A DNA stretch of 64,000 nt, from positions 248,001 to 312,000 of the forward strand of contig JBFIKF010000001.1 in the NCBI GenBank assembly GCA_041600415.1. The letters are read 5' to 3'. How positions within the stretch are numbered: position 1 is the first letter of the stretch; the number at the start of each line of letters is the position of its first letter. The notes below the pieces were generated by a model. That model had not been told where the DNA came from, did not search any database, and saw only the letters and a list, made by a program, of their open reading frames with translations. Shown here in pieces: positions 15,773 through 24,590 of the stretch. Source of the stretch: JBFJKD01 sp041600415 (GTDB lineage: Bacteria > Pseudomonadota > Gammaproteobacteria > Pseudomonadales > Porticoccaceae). Position numbers and translations under genes: made by a program.

Positions 15773-17349
15773 GTCATGTCGAAATCGTATTGGGCGTAAT
15801 AGTTGGTCAGAAACTGGTCGAAGCTCAGGGTATCTGCCGCCTCCAGTGCGCGCTGCTCGGCAAGAGATTCTGCCGCCATGGCGGCGTACTCCTCGGCAAT
15901 CGCGGGGTCGAGTGGCGTGTCGAGAAAATATTCTCGATGCTGGCGTGCGTGACCGAGAGCGGTCTGGAAGTAGGTGTTCCCGGATTCTGCCATCTGCGCG
16001 AGAATGCGGGCGGCCGGGATCAATTCCGGGCTGGTCACCCGCTGTTGCGCGCTATTCACGGCGGCGCTGTAGACGTTGCCGCCGTGGGCCGTATCCAGCA
16101 GTGCCGCTACCGGGCTAACTTCACTTAACAACGCGCTGGCCCAGCCGCGCATGACAACATCGCCATCGCCGTCAATTAGTGTCAGCGCGGGGTCCCGGCC
16201 CCGGTACACCACCCGCCGCTGGTTTTCCAGAATATTGCGGTACTCCTGGGAGCTGGCGAGAGGACTGTCGCTCAACAGGCAGTGCAATAAAAAGCTGTCG
16301 AGAAAATGGATTTGCGCCTCATCAATACCGACAGGTAGCAATGGATTGAGGTCGATGCAGCGGACCTCGACGTACTCGACGCCCCTTTCCCACAGAGCTT
16401 TAAGAGGAGTTTCGTTGCCCTGCGTGGTGCGCTTGGGGCGGATAGCGCTGTAAAACTCGTTTTCGATTTGCAGTAGATTGGTACTAAGCTGCAGATAATT
16501 GCCCGCGCTATCTCGCAGTCCGATTTGCTCGTAAGCTGAATATGGTTTGGTTAACGCACCGCGTAGATTATTAATATAGCTGCGCAGATCGTTGTAGCAG
16601 ACAATAAGTGACGCCTGGGCATCACTCTGGTATCCCAGGTCGCCCATACGTAACGAGGTGCTGTAGGGCATGTGCAAGCTGTGATCATCCTTGCCAAACG
16701 GAACCAGGCCGTGGGCACGGCCCGCGACAAAAGAGCGGCACACTGCCGGAGCGGCGCCGAACAGATACAGCAGCAGCCAGAAATGCCGTTTAAAATTGCG
16801 AATCAGGGCAAAGTAACGCTCGGTTTTAAAATCCTTTAACGGGCGAGTGTCCTGCGCATGTTGTTGTAACAGCGTCCAGCACTCGTCCGGCAATGACCAG
16901 TTGTAATGAATCCCGGCGATGGTCTGCATCAGGCGACCATAGCGATGGCCCAGGCCCTCTCGATACAGAGTTTTCATTTTGCCGATATTAGAACTGCCGT
17001 AGCGGGCCACGGGAATATCTGCATCCCGGCCGAGCACGCAGGGCATGCTGTTGACCCACAATAGTTCGTCGCCGATGTGGCGATAAGTGAAACGATGAAT
17101 GTTATCCAGGGTTTGCAGCACTGCGCTAGCTGAATTCAGAGGCGGCGTAATAAACTCCAGCAACGCCTCTGAATAATCGGTGGTGATTAATGGATTGGTC
17201 AGGGTCGAACCCAACGCTGTTGGGTGCGGGGTTGTTGCCAATTGCCCTTCCGGCGTAACTCTCAGGCTTTCTTTTTCAATGCCGCGCCGAATACCTTTTA
17301 ACAAGGCGCTGTGTTCAGGTGAAGTAAACGGCGACAAGAATTTTTTCAT
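15769..17349 (-). CDS. gshA: Glutamate-cysteine ligase
   Basis: First enzyme of glutathione synthesis, ATP-dependent joining of glutamate gamma-carboxylate to cysteine. It has 526 residues, close to the 518 of the E. coli enzyme. Motifs of the proteobacterial class: GIRRGIEKESLRV near the N-terminus (substrate and metal glutamates), TTDYSEALLEFITPP, and IAGIHYNWSLPDE. The reading frame is open a further 31 codons upstream, but MKKFLSPF is family-like, so ATG 17349 is chosen even though no good Shine-Dalgarno sequence precedes it. A small conserved gene ends 34 bases upstream and acpH overlaps downstream. gshB is elsewhere in the window (41552-42499). Confidence 0.97.
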   Translation of the reverse strand: MKKFLSPFTSPEHSALLKGIRRGIEKESLRVTPEGQLATTPHPTALGSTLTNPLITTDYSEALLEFITPPLNSASAVLQTLDNIHRFTYRHIGDELLWVNSMPCVLGRDADIPVARYGSSNIGKMKTLYREGLGHRYGRLMQTIAGIHYNWSLPDECWTLLQQHAQDTRPLKDFKTERYFALIRNFKRHFWLLLYLFGAAPAVCRSFVAGRAHGLVPFGKDDHSLHMPYSTSLRMGDLGYQSDAQASLIVCYNDLRSYINNLRGALTKPYSAYEQIGLRDSAGNYLQLSTNLLQIENEFYSAIRPKRTTQGNETPLKALWERGVEYVEVRCIDLNPLLPVGIDEAQIHFLDSFLLHCLLSDSPLASSQEYRNILENQRRVVYRGRDPALTLIDGDGDVVMRGWASALLSEVSPVAALLDTAHGGNVYSAAVNSAQQRVTSPELIPAARILAQMAESGNTYFQTALGHARQHREYFLDTPLDPAIAEEYAAMAAESLAEQRALEAADTLSFDQFLTNYYAQYDFDMT

Positions 17350-17383
17350 GGGGGCAGCGCCTGAAGGCGACAGCAGGGCGCTG

Positions 17384-17617
17384 TTAGTCCGCTGTTGCAG
17401 TGAGTTGGGCCAATGCTGGTCGACCGCGGTCATCGACTGCACAGTGGGTAATCTTGCCGCGCAGTGAGGTATCTTTGGAGCTTAGTTCAACCAACTGGTT
17501 AATGGCCTGGTCTTTGTGCGGGCTGTAAAACAGCGTGTCCGCCTCGCTGGCATCAATCCACGTCAGCTCCTTGCTGAGCAATTGGCCATACTGGTTTTCA
17601 ATGAGATACAACGCCAT
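17384..17617 (-). CDS. Small conserved hypothetical protein upstream of gshA
   Basis: 77-residue soluble protein. The N-terminal strand MALYLIENQYGQLLSK, a WID turn, and an FYSPHKDQAINQLVELSSKD helix resemble small proteins I recall near gshA in Pseudomonas-like genomes, but I cannot name a family or function. The charged, alternating pattern looks like a genuine protein. An in-frame GTG three codons upstream is an alternative start. It precedes gshA by 34 bases and may be co-transcribed with it. Confidence 0.65.
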   Translation of the reverse strand: MALYLIENQYGQLLSKELTWIDASEADTLFYSPHKDQAINQLVELSSKDTSLRGKITHCAVDDRGRPALAQLTATAD

Positions 17618-17761
17618 TGTTTTCACAGCTCGTTGGTTGCGGTGGCGATAGTGTAACGGATGCTTTGATCAGGGCAACAGGTAGTTGTCTGTATGCAGCG
17701 GCTGGTGTTTTTCGCCGGCGCCAAACAAGTTGGATTGGCGAGCCGGGAGGTAAGTTCGGGG

Positions 17762-18424
17762 TTACCCTGCTCTAGCCAGCATTTTTGCCACAATGCCCCG
17801 TTGCTTTTGAATAATCGGCGCAAAAGGCAGTGCCGCAAAATGCTGGTCTACATAGCGGGCGAGATACGGCCAGCGGCCGCTGTCCACCGTTTCGCCACCC
17901 ATGGACGCGTTGATAAACTGGGAGACGACGGCAATGTCCGCCAGGGTCAGGGTATCGCCCACCAGATATTGCAGGTCGCCAATTTCTGCGTTCAGGTAGT
18001 CGAAAAGTGGTGGCGCCTTGGCGGCAATGATGGCGTCAATTTTGGCTGCATCGAATTCCCGGCCGAGGGAGCGAAACACTACCCGGTGGCGAAACGCGGT
18101 GGCGGAGATCGCTCCGGATAGTTCGTAGTCGGCGAATTTTTCGAACCAGGCGACGCGACTTTTTAGCAGCGGATCGGTGGGAATCAGCGGGGGCTCTGGA
18201 AAAACGTCCTCCAGATAGCGGCAGATAACGGCGGAGTCCTGAATATAGTGGCCGGCGTGCAATAACACAGGAATGCGCTTGAGGGGATTAATTTTTTCAT
18301 AGCCTTCCGGGAGATTGAACGGGGAGACCGGGTCCATCTCGTACTCCAGCCCTTTGAGCGACAACACGATATGGACTTTGCGTACATACGGAGAGAGCGG
18401 TGCACCAATAACCTTGATCGTCAT
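17762..18424 (-). CDS. Glutathione S-transferase family protein
   Basis: 220-residue protein with the two-domain GST layout. The N-terminal thioredoxin-like domain (about 1-80) has SPYVRKVHIVLSLKGLEYE, the cis-proline in KRIPVL and QDSAVICRYLE for glutathione gamma-glutamyl binding. The C-terminal domain is all helical (about 90-215), with the LVGDTLTLADIAV N-capping box that stabilises the fold. The catalytic residue is probably Ser11, in SPYVRKV. The substrate is unknown; detoxification or a stringent-starvation-like role are both possible. It lies in a glutathione neighbourhood with gshA downstream. Confidence 0.92.
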   Translation of the reverse strand: MTIKVIGAPLSPYVRKVHIVLSLKGLEYEMDPVSPFNLPEGYEKINPLKRIPVLLHAGHYIQDSAVICRYLEDVFPEPPLIPTDPLLKSRVAWFEKFADYELSGAISATAFRHRVVFRSLGREFDAAKIDAIIAAKAPPLFDYLNAEIGDLQYLVGDTLTLADIAVVSQFINASMGGETVDSGRWPYLARYVDQHFAALPFAPIIQKQRGIVAKMLARAG

Positions 18425-18607
18425 AATCCATTGCCTTAAAGGTCAGAAATTTGCAGAGCATGGACCATGCTAGCAACTGGTTGTTGGTACAACAAGGCGT
18501 GGGGTTCAAGGTGTGGCATTTGTAGTCGCCACCCGCCCGTGGTAAAACATCGCCAATAATTTCCCCAATCCGCGTGCCGCGTGCCGCGCGACGACAGGAT
18601 AATCACT

Positions 18608-19051
18608 ATGGCCAGGTTAGAGGGAATTTGTTATCGCGCCGCGTCGCGGGCGCCGATGCGCGAACTGCACGGGTGCGCAGTTACAGCGGATGGCGGAGTG
18701 GCCAATGATTTTCGCGGCGCGCCGGGTAAACGACAGGTCACGGTGCTGAGTCTGGAATCCTGGCAGGATGCTTGCGCGGCAGCCGCTACTGAATTGCCGT
18801 GGACGACGCGTCGGGCGAATTTACTGGTCAGCGGACTGCGTTTTGACCAGTCCCAGGTGGGTAAAACCCTGAAAATCGGCGAGTTGGCGTTGTTGATTAC
18901 CCGGGAAACCGATCCCTGTTCACGCATGGAACAATCCCATCCCGGGCTACTCGCTGCCCTGCGGCCCGAGTGGCGCGGGGGAGTGTGCTGTCGCGTGATC
19001 ACTCCTGGCCCCATCGCGGTTGGCGATACGGTTGACTTGCTCGAACCCTGA
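18608..19051 (+). CDS. MOSC domain protein
   Basis: 147-residue single-domain MOSC protein, related to the sulfur-carrier domain of molybdenum cofactor sulfurases. Support: the N-terminal ICYRAASRAPMRE segment, the RRANLLVSGL motif (N-L after Arg-Arg is the cofactor-binding core), the DPCSRMEQSHPGLLAAL segment with the conserved Cys, and the terminal GGVCCRVITPGPIAVGD. YiiM/YuaD-like proteins of this size act on molybdenum-enzyme cofactors or N-hydroxylated substrates, but no partner enzyme is visible here. ATG 18608 follows AGGA by nine bases; an earlier in-frame start lacks a site. It is divergent from the GST gene. Confidence 0.9.
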   Translation: MARLEGICYRAASRAPMRELHGCAVTADGGVANDFRGAPGKRQVTVLSLESWQDACAAAATELPWTTRRANLLVSGLRFDQSQVGKTLKIGELALLITRETDPCSRMEQSHPGLLAALRPEWRGGVCCRVITPGPIAVGDTVDLLEP

Positions 19052-19086
19052 TTAACTCCACCGTTAAATGAACAAAACCCAATCCC

Positions 19087-20550
19087 CTAGAGACCCAGCT
19101 GCGACCATAGCTCGTCCACCCGCGCCTTGACGGCACTGTCCATGGCGATCGGTCGTCCCCACTCCCGCTGAGTTTCCGCGGGCCATTTATGGGTGGCGTC
19201 CAGCCCCATTTTTGCGCCGAGACCCGAGACGGGTGACGCAAAATCCAGGTAATCAATGGGCGTGTTGTCAACGATTACGGTGTCCCGCGCCGGGTCCATG
19301 CGCGTACTCAGTGCCCACACCACATCCTGCCAGTTGCGCGCGTCGATATCCGCGTCGGTCACGATAACAAACTTGGTGTACATAAACTGACGCAGGAAAG
19401 ACCACACCCCCATCATCACCCGTTTGGCGTGCCCCGGGTATTGTTTGTGAATGGTCACTACCGCTACCCGGTAAGAGCAGCCTTCTGGTGGCAGGTAAAA
19501 ATCGACAATTTCCGGAAACTGTTTTTGCAGCAGGGGAATAAAAACCTCGTTCAGGGCGAGGCCCAGTACGGACGGTTCGTCCGGTGGCCGGCCGGTGTAG
19601 GTGCTGTGGTAAATCGGCGTGTCGCGGTGGGTGATACGCTCGATGGTCATCACCGGGAAGCGTTCTACTTCGTTGTAGTAGCCGGTGTGGTCGCCGAACG
19701 GCCCCTCGTCCGCATCGTCGCCGGGGGCGATATAGCCTTCAAGAATAAATTCGGCGCTGGCGGGCACCTGCAGATTATTACCGAGGCAGGCAGTGACCCG
19801 GGTTTTTTGCCCCCGCAGCAACCCGGCAAAGGCGTATTCGGAGAGAGTGTCGGGCACTGGCGTCACGGCTCCGAGGGTGGTCGCAGGGTCGGCACCGAGC
19901 GCCACCGCCAACGGAAAGTTTGTGCCGGGATGGGCGCGCTGCCAGTCGCGAAAATCCAGCGCCCCGCCGCGGTGGGGCAGCCAGCGCATAATGGCGCGGT
20001 TTTTTGCGAGCACCTGCATACGGTAAATACCGAGGTTCTGCCGCTTTTTATGCGGCCCGCGGGTCACCACCAGCGGCCAGGTTATCAGAGGTCCGACGTC
20101 GTCCGGCCAGCAGGTCTGAATCGGTAGCGTGGTGAGATCGACTTTCTCTCCTTCCAGCACGACGTCCTGACAGGGCGCATGTTTAACTTCGTCCACCGGC
20201 ATGTTCAGCACTTGCTTGAAGGTATCGCGCTGGGCCCACAGTGCCTTGAAACTGGCGGGTGGTTCTGGCTCCTTGAGATAGGCCAACAGGTTGCCCACGT
20301 CCCGTAATTGACCGATATTCTCTCGCCCCATGGCCAGGGCCACCCGGGTGGTCGTGCCGAACAGGTTCGCCAGCACCGGCGTGGTGTGGCCTTTCACATT
20401 TTCGAACAACAAAGCGGGGCCACCGCCTTTCAGCACCCGGTCGCAAATTTCGGTAATTTCCAGGTGGCAATCGACGGCCACGGCGATACGCTTGAGTTCG
20501 CCCCGTTTTTCCAGAAACGTCATAAAAGAACGCAAATCCGTGTGGTGCAT
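19087..20550 (-). CDS. ubiD: 4-hydroxy-3-polyprenylbenzoate decarboxylase UbiD
   Basis: Ubiquinone-biosynthesis decarboxylase using prenylated FMN made by UbiX. 487 residues, close to the E. coli length. The N-terminus LRSFMTFLEKRGELKRI, the central acidic motif DEGPFGDHTGYYNEVE (carrying a catalytic glutamate), and PIYHSTYTGRPPDEPSVLG are diagnostic. No ubiX or other ubi gene is adjacent in the window. It converges with the MOSC gene, its stop being 35 bases from the MOSC stop. It diverges from the aldo/keto reductase gene across 192 bases. Confidence 0.96.
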   Translation of the reverse strand: MHHTDLRSFMTFLEKRGELKRIAVAVDCHLEITEICDRVLKGGGPALLFENVKGHTTPVLANLFGTTTRVALAMGRENIGQLRDVGNLLAYLKEPEPPASFKALWAQRDTFKQVLNMPVDEVKHAPCQDVVLEGEKVDLTTLPIQTCWPDDVGPLITWPLVVTRGPHKKRQNLGIYRMQVLAKNRAIMRWLPHRGGALDFRDWQRAHPGTNFPLAVALGADPATTLGAVTPVPDTLSEYAFAGLLRGQKTRVTACLGNNLQVPASAEFILEGYIAPGDDADEGPFGDHTGYYNEVERFPVMTIERITHRDTPIYHSTYTGRPPDEPSVLGLALNEVFIPLLQKQFPEIVDFYLPPEGCSYRVAVVTIHKQYPGHAKRVMMGVWSFLRQFMYTKFVIVTDADIDARNWQDVVWALSTRMDPARDTVIVDNTPIDYLDFASPVSGLGAKMGLDATHKWPAETQREWGRPIAMDSAVKARVDELWSQLGL

Positions 20551-20660
20551 AATTTCGCCGTGGCATTCAGATTGGAAAATGGTACGGTAACCCTACTGGA
20601 ATGCAAAATATATAAGGCGTTGCGACTTAATGGCGTTCTAAACCAGCGCTTAAGAATATT

Positions 20661-20712
20661 GGGCAGTGCGCATAACCCGTCCCTTAAGGCTATCGGGACT
20701 GCCCATAATCCG
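20661..20712. repeat. Inverted and near-direct repeats upstream of the aldo/keto reductase gene
   Basis: GGGCAGT (20661-20667) and ACTGCCC (20698-20704) are exact reverse complements 30 bases apart. Within and after them GCGCATAACCCG and GCCCATAATCCG form a near-direct repeat with two differences. The array lies in the ubiD/AKR divergent spacer, 30-80 bases before the AKR start, a sensible place for a regulator site or an RNA hairpin in the leader. Confidence 0.35.
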
Positions 20713-20742
20713 AGAAATTTTTACTAAACCGGGAGACCAATT

Positions 20743-21693
<951 letters not shown>

Positions 21694-21821
21694 GCGGGGA
21701 CATGGAGAAGGTTCGTACCGCGGACCGATTTTGTCGCCGGGCTAGCGGGGTAAATCCTGTCTGGGCGGGGAACAGGGAATATCGTATCATCCGCGCCTTT
21801 ACCGACAGGACAGGACTATAA

Positions 21822-22583
21822 ATGTTTACATGGTTGGCAAGCCCGGAAGCGTGGATTGCACTTGGCACCCTTACGGCCCTTGAGATCGTCCTCGGCATCG
21901 ACAACATTATCTTTATCTCAGTACTGGTGGCCCGGCTGCCAGAGCATCAGCGCAACTTCGCCCGGCGAGTGGGGCTGGGTCTGGCTATGCTCGCGCGCCT
22001 TGCGCTGCTGTTTTCCATTTCCTGGGTTATGGGTCTTACCGCCCCCTGGTTTACAGTGTTCGACAATGCCATCTCGGGGCGGGATATCATTTTGATTGGC
22101 GGCGGTCTGTTTTTGCTGGCCAAGGCCACCCACGAAATAGGGAATAGCCTGGAAGGTGTAGAAGGTGGCGGCGCAGGGATGGTTGTCACCGGCCTCGGCA
22201 CCATGCTGGTACAAATAGCGGTGCTCGATATTGTGTTTTCGCTGGATTCAGTTATCACCGCCGTAGGTCTGGTCGATGAAGTATCCATTATGGCTATTGC
22301 GATCGTACTGGCGGTACTGGTGATGCTCTTCGCTGCAAAATCAATCGGCGATTTTGTCGACGCCCACCCCAGCATCAAAATGCTGGCGTTATCATTCCTG
22401 ATTCTGGTGGGTGTGACATTGATGATCGAAGGCTTCGACGTGCATGTGCCGAAGGGTTACATCTATTTCGCGATGATCTTTTCCGTGGCGGTAGAAATGT
22501 TAAACATCCGTATGCGCAAAAATCGCACACAGCCTGTGCAATTGCACAAACAAATTCACGCAACGGACAAGAATTCACAGTGA
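21822..22583 (+). CDS. TerC family integral membrane protein
   Basis: 253-residue protein with about seven hydrophobic helices. The conserved acidic motif ALEIVLGIDNIIFISVL in the first helices and LDIVFSLDSVITAVGL in the middle are the two TerC signatures; their aspartates are thought to bind metal ions. YgdQ/YoaE/TerC proteins are linked to manganese export and metal homeostasis. The C-terminus ends with a short basic cytoplasmic tail. The small membrane protein gene downstream begins within 38 bases, so the two may be co-expressed. Confidence 0.93.
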   Translation: MFTWLASPEAWIALGTLTALEIVLGIDNIIFISVLVARLPEHQRNFARRVGLGLAMLARLALLFSISWVMGLTAPWFTVFDNAISGRDIILIGGGLFLLAKATHEIGNSLEGVEGGGAGMVVTGLGTMLVQIAVLDIVFSLDSVITAVGLVDEVSIMAIAIVLAVLVMLFAAKSIGDFVDAHPSIKMLALSFLILVGVTLMIEGFDVHVPKGYIYFAMIFSVAVEMLNIRMRKNRTQPVQLHKQIHATDKNSQ

Positions 22584-22620
22584 TGCTTATGTGGCATGCC
22601 CTGCAAAACAAGTAATCATT

Positions 22621-22971
22621 GTGGCCTATTACCTGGTTAAAATTGCGATCTCCGCAGGACTGATTGTGGCGATTTCAGAAATCGCCAAACGCAGCACGCT
22701 GCTCGGGGGTGTGCTGGCGTCGCTGCCGCTCGTGTCGGTGCTCGCCATGATCTGGCTTTACGTGGAAACCAGGGATGTGGACAGGGTCAGCGCGCTTGCC
22801 ACCAGTGTGTTCTGGCTAGTATTGCCTTCTCTCGCCCTGTTTGTTGCGCTGCCGTTGTTACTGAGGCAGGGGTTAAACTTTTACATTAGTCTGGGCCTCG
22901 CAGCGGGGATTACCGCCGCCAGCTATGGTTTGATGATGGTCGCGTTGACCCACTACGGCATAAAACTATAG
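22621..22971 (+). CDS. DUF3147 family small membrane protein
   Basis: 116-residue protein with four hydrophobic helices. The segment LIVAISEIAKRSTLLGGVLASLPLVSVLAM is the DUF3147 signature. Function unknown. The frame is open ten codons further upstream from a GTG at 22591, but those residues are not membrane-like and family members begin with a short YYLVK-type sequence, so GTG 22621 is taken. Neither start has a strong ribosome-binding site, leaving the exact start uncertain. Confidence 0.85.
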   Translation: MAYYLVKIAISAGLIVAISEIAKRSTLLGGVLASLPLVSVLAMIWLYVETRDVDRVSALATSVFWLVLPSLALFVALPLLLRQGLNFYISLGLAAGITAASYGLMMVALTHYGIKL

Positions 22972-23194
22972 TCTTGCGCTGACGCCACCCTGGCCCAGTT
23001 TTCTCTTCAGGTTCCACGAATCAGTACCCCCTGGCGCCGCGCTTAACCTGCCCGTTGAAGGGCATACAGATTTGACGCGCTGCCGCCAGATTGTGTTGTT
23101 ATTTTGTTGCGTATACCGTTTGGCATTTTCTATACCGCCCGGTAACATGGGGCGCGCTGAACATTTGTATACACCTTTCTGGGGGGGCTTTAAC

Positions 23195-24580
23195 GTGTCT
23201 GGAATTTTAAGTTACGGAGCTTATCTTCCGTATTACCGTCTTACGCGACAGGCGTTGGGCGGTGGCAAAGGAGAGCGAGCAGTTGCCAGCTTTGATGAAG
23301 ATGCGGTATCCATGGCGGTGGAGGCCGGCCGCGAGGCGCTGAGCGGGTCAGATGTGAAGCTGGATAGCGTTATCTTTGCGACCACAAGTCCGCCCTATGC
23401 CGAAAAGCTCAATACCACAGCCATCGCCGTGGCGCTCGATTTGCCGTCGACGGTGGCCAGTATGGAACTGGGTGGCAATAGCCGCATGGGTCTGGCCGCC
23501 CTGATACTGGCTGCGGATCTTGGCAAGGCGGGGCGTACTTCCCTGGTGTGCAGTGGCGACGTGGTGGTCGGGGCGCCCGGTGGTGCCCGCGAACGGGACG
23601 GCGGTGACGCGGCAGTAGCGTTTGTCACAGGCCCTCATGAAAATGCCATAGCGAAGGTGCGTGGCAATGCGTCCAGTACTACGGAGATACTCGACGTGTG
23701 GCGCCTGCCTACGGATCGTTTTGCGCGGCAATGGGAGGAGCGTTTTGGTGTTGAGGTGCTGGGGCCAGTCAGCATCGACACGGCAGCGCGCGCGCTAAAA
23801 AATGCCGGCGTCGCGCCGCATAGCCTGGCGGCGGTGATACTGGACGCAACCAACAAACGGGACGTTGCCGGTATTCCGCGGGCACTGGACCTGAAACCAG
23901 AACAACTGGTCGATATGCTGGGCGATGCCGTCGGCCGCACTGGCGCAGCGCACCCTGGCCTGGTACTGGCGCAGGTACTGGACACGGCGGCACCGGGGGA
24001 TCTTATTCTGGTATTGTCTACCGTCGATGGTTGCGATGCGGTAGTGCTGGAAGTGACCGAGGCCATTCTTCAGGGTCGTCCGAGGCGCGCGGTCGCCCAG
24101 TGGCTGGCGTCGAAAAGTAATGATCTTCCCTACAATACCTATTTGAAGTGGCGCGGAGTTTTACCCTTCGAGCCGCCCCGCCGTCCGGACCCGAGTCGCC
24201 CCGCAGCACCGATTATGAAACGCCACGAACAGTGGAAATACGCTTTCTATGGATCTCGCTGCGAATGCGGTCAGGGCCATTTACCACCGCAACGGGTGTG
24301 CGTTAAGTGTCGGGCGGTAGACAAAATGACACCGGAATCCTATGCGGATGATCCGTGTAAAATCACCACGTTTACCCTCGATCATCTGGCGTACAGTTTA
24401 CAACCGCCGGTGGTGTCCATGGTGGTGGATTTTGACAAAGGTGGACGTCTTGCCTGTGAGTTGACGGACGGCGATCCGCGCGCGGTAAAAATTGGCAACC
24501 GACTGGAAATGACGTTCCGTCGCTTCTATACCGGGCAGGGCGTGCACAATTATTTCTGGAAAGCGAGACCACAACGCTAG
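23195..24580 (+). CDS. HMG-CoA synthase-like protein fused to a DUF35 OB-fold domain
   Basis: 461-residue protein. Residues 1-330 have the thiolase/KAS III fold of archaeal-type HMG-CoA synthases (ILSYGAYLPYYRL start). Residues about 340-461 are a DUF35 domain: a zinc ribbon (Cys356, Cys358, Cys369, Cys372) followed by an acyl-CoA-binding OB fold. By eye alignment, all three HMG-CoA synthase catalytic positions look replaced: Glu by Thr64, Cys by Ser96 (GGNSRMG) and His by Asp217. It may therefore be a scaffold or carry an altered activity. GTG 23195 has a seven-G ribosome-binding tract upstream; the open frame before it looks non-coding. The thiolase gene follows after 10 bases. Confidence 0.8.
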   Translation: MSGILSYGAYLPYYRLTRQALGGGKGERAVASFDEDAVSMAVEAGREALSGSDVKLDSVIFATTSPPYAEKLNTTAIAVALDLPSTVASMELGGNSRMGLAALILAADLGKAGRTSLVCSGDVVVGAPGGARERDGGDAAVAFVTGPHENAIAKVRGNASSTTEILDVWRLPTDRFARQWEERFGVEVLGPVSIDTAARALKNAGVAPHSLAAVILDATNKRDVAGIPRALDLKPEQLVDMLGDAVGRTGAAHPGLVLAQVLDTAAPGDLILVLSTVDGCDAVVLEVTEAILQGRPRRAVAQWLASKSNDLPYNTYLKWRGVLPFEPPRRPDPSRPAAPIMKRHEQWKYAFYGSRCECGQGHLPPQRVCVKCRAVDKMTPESYADDPCKITTFTLDHLAYSLQPPVVSMVVDFDKGGRLACELTDGDPRAVKIGNRLEMTFRRFYTGQGVHNYFWKARPQR

Positions 24581-24590
24581 GAGATCGGCG

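Noticed and set aside
17623..17838. 71-residue open frame on the minus strand between the small pre-gshA gene and the GST gene
   Set aside because: Composition is Cys/Arg/Thr-rich without any protein-like pattern, no ribosome-binding site is seen, and it overlaps the end of the GST gene in another frame.
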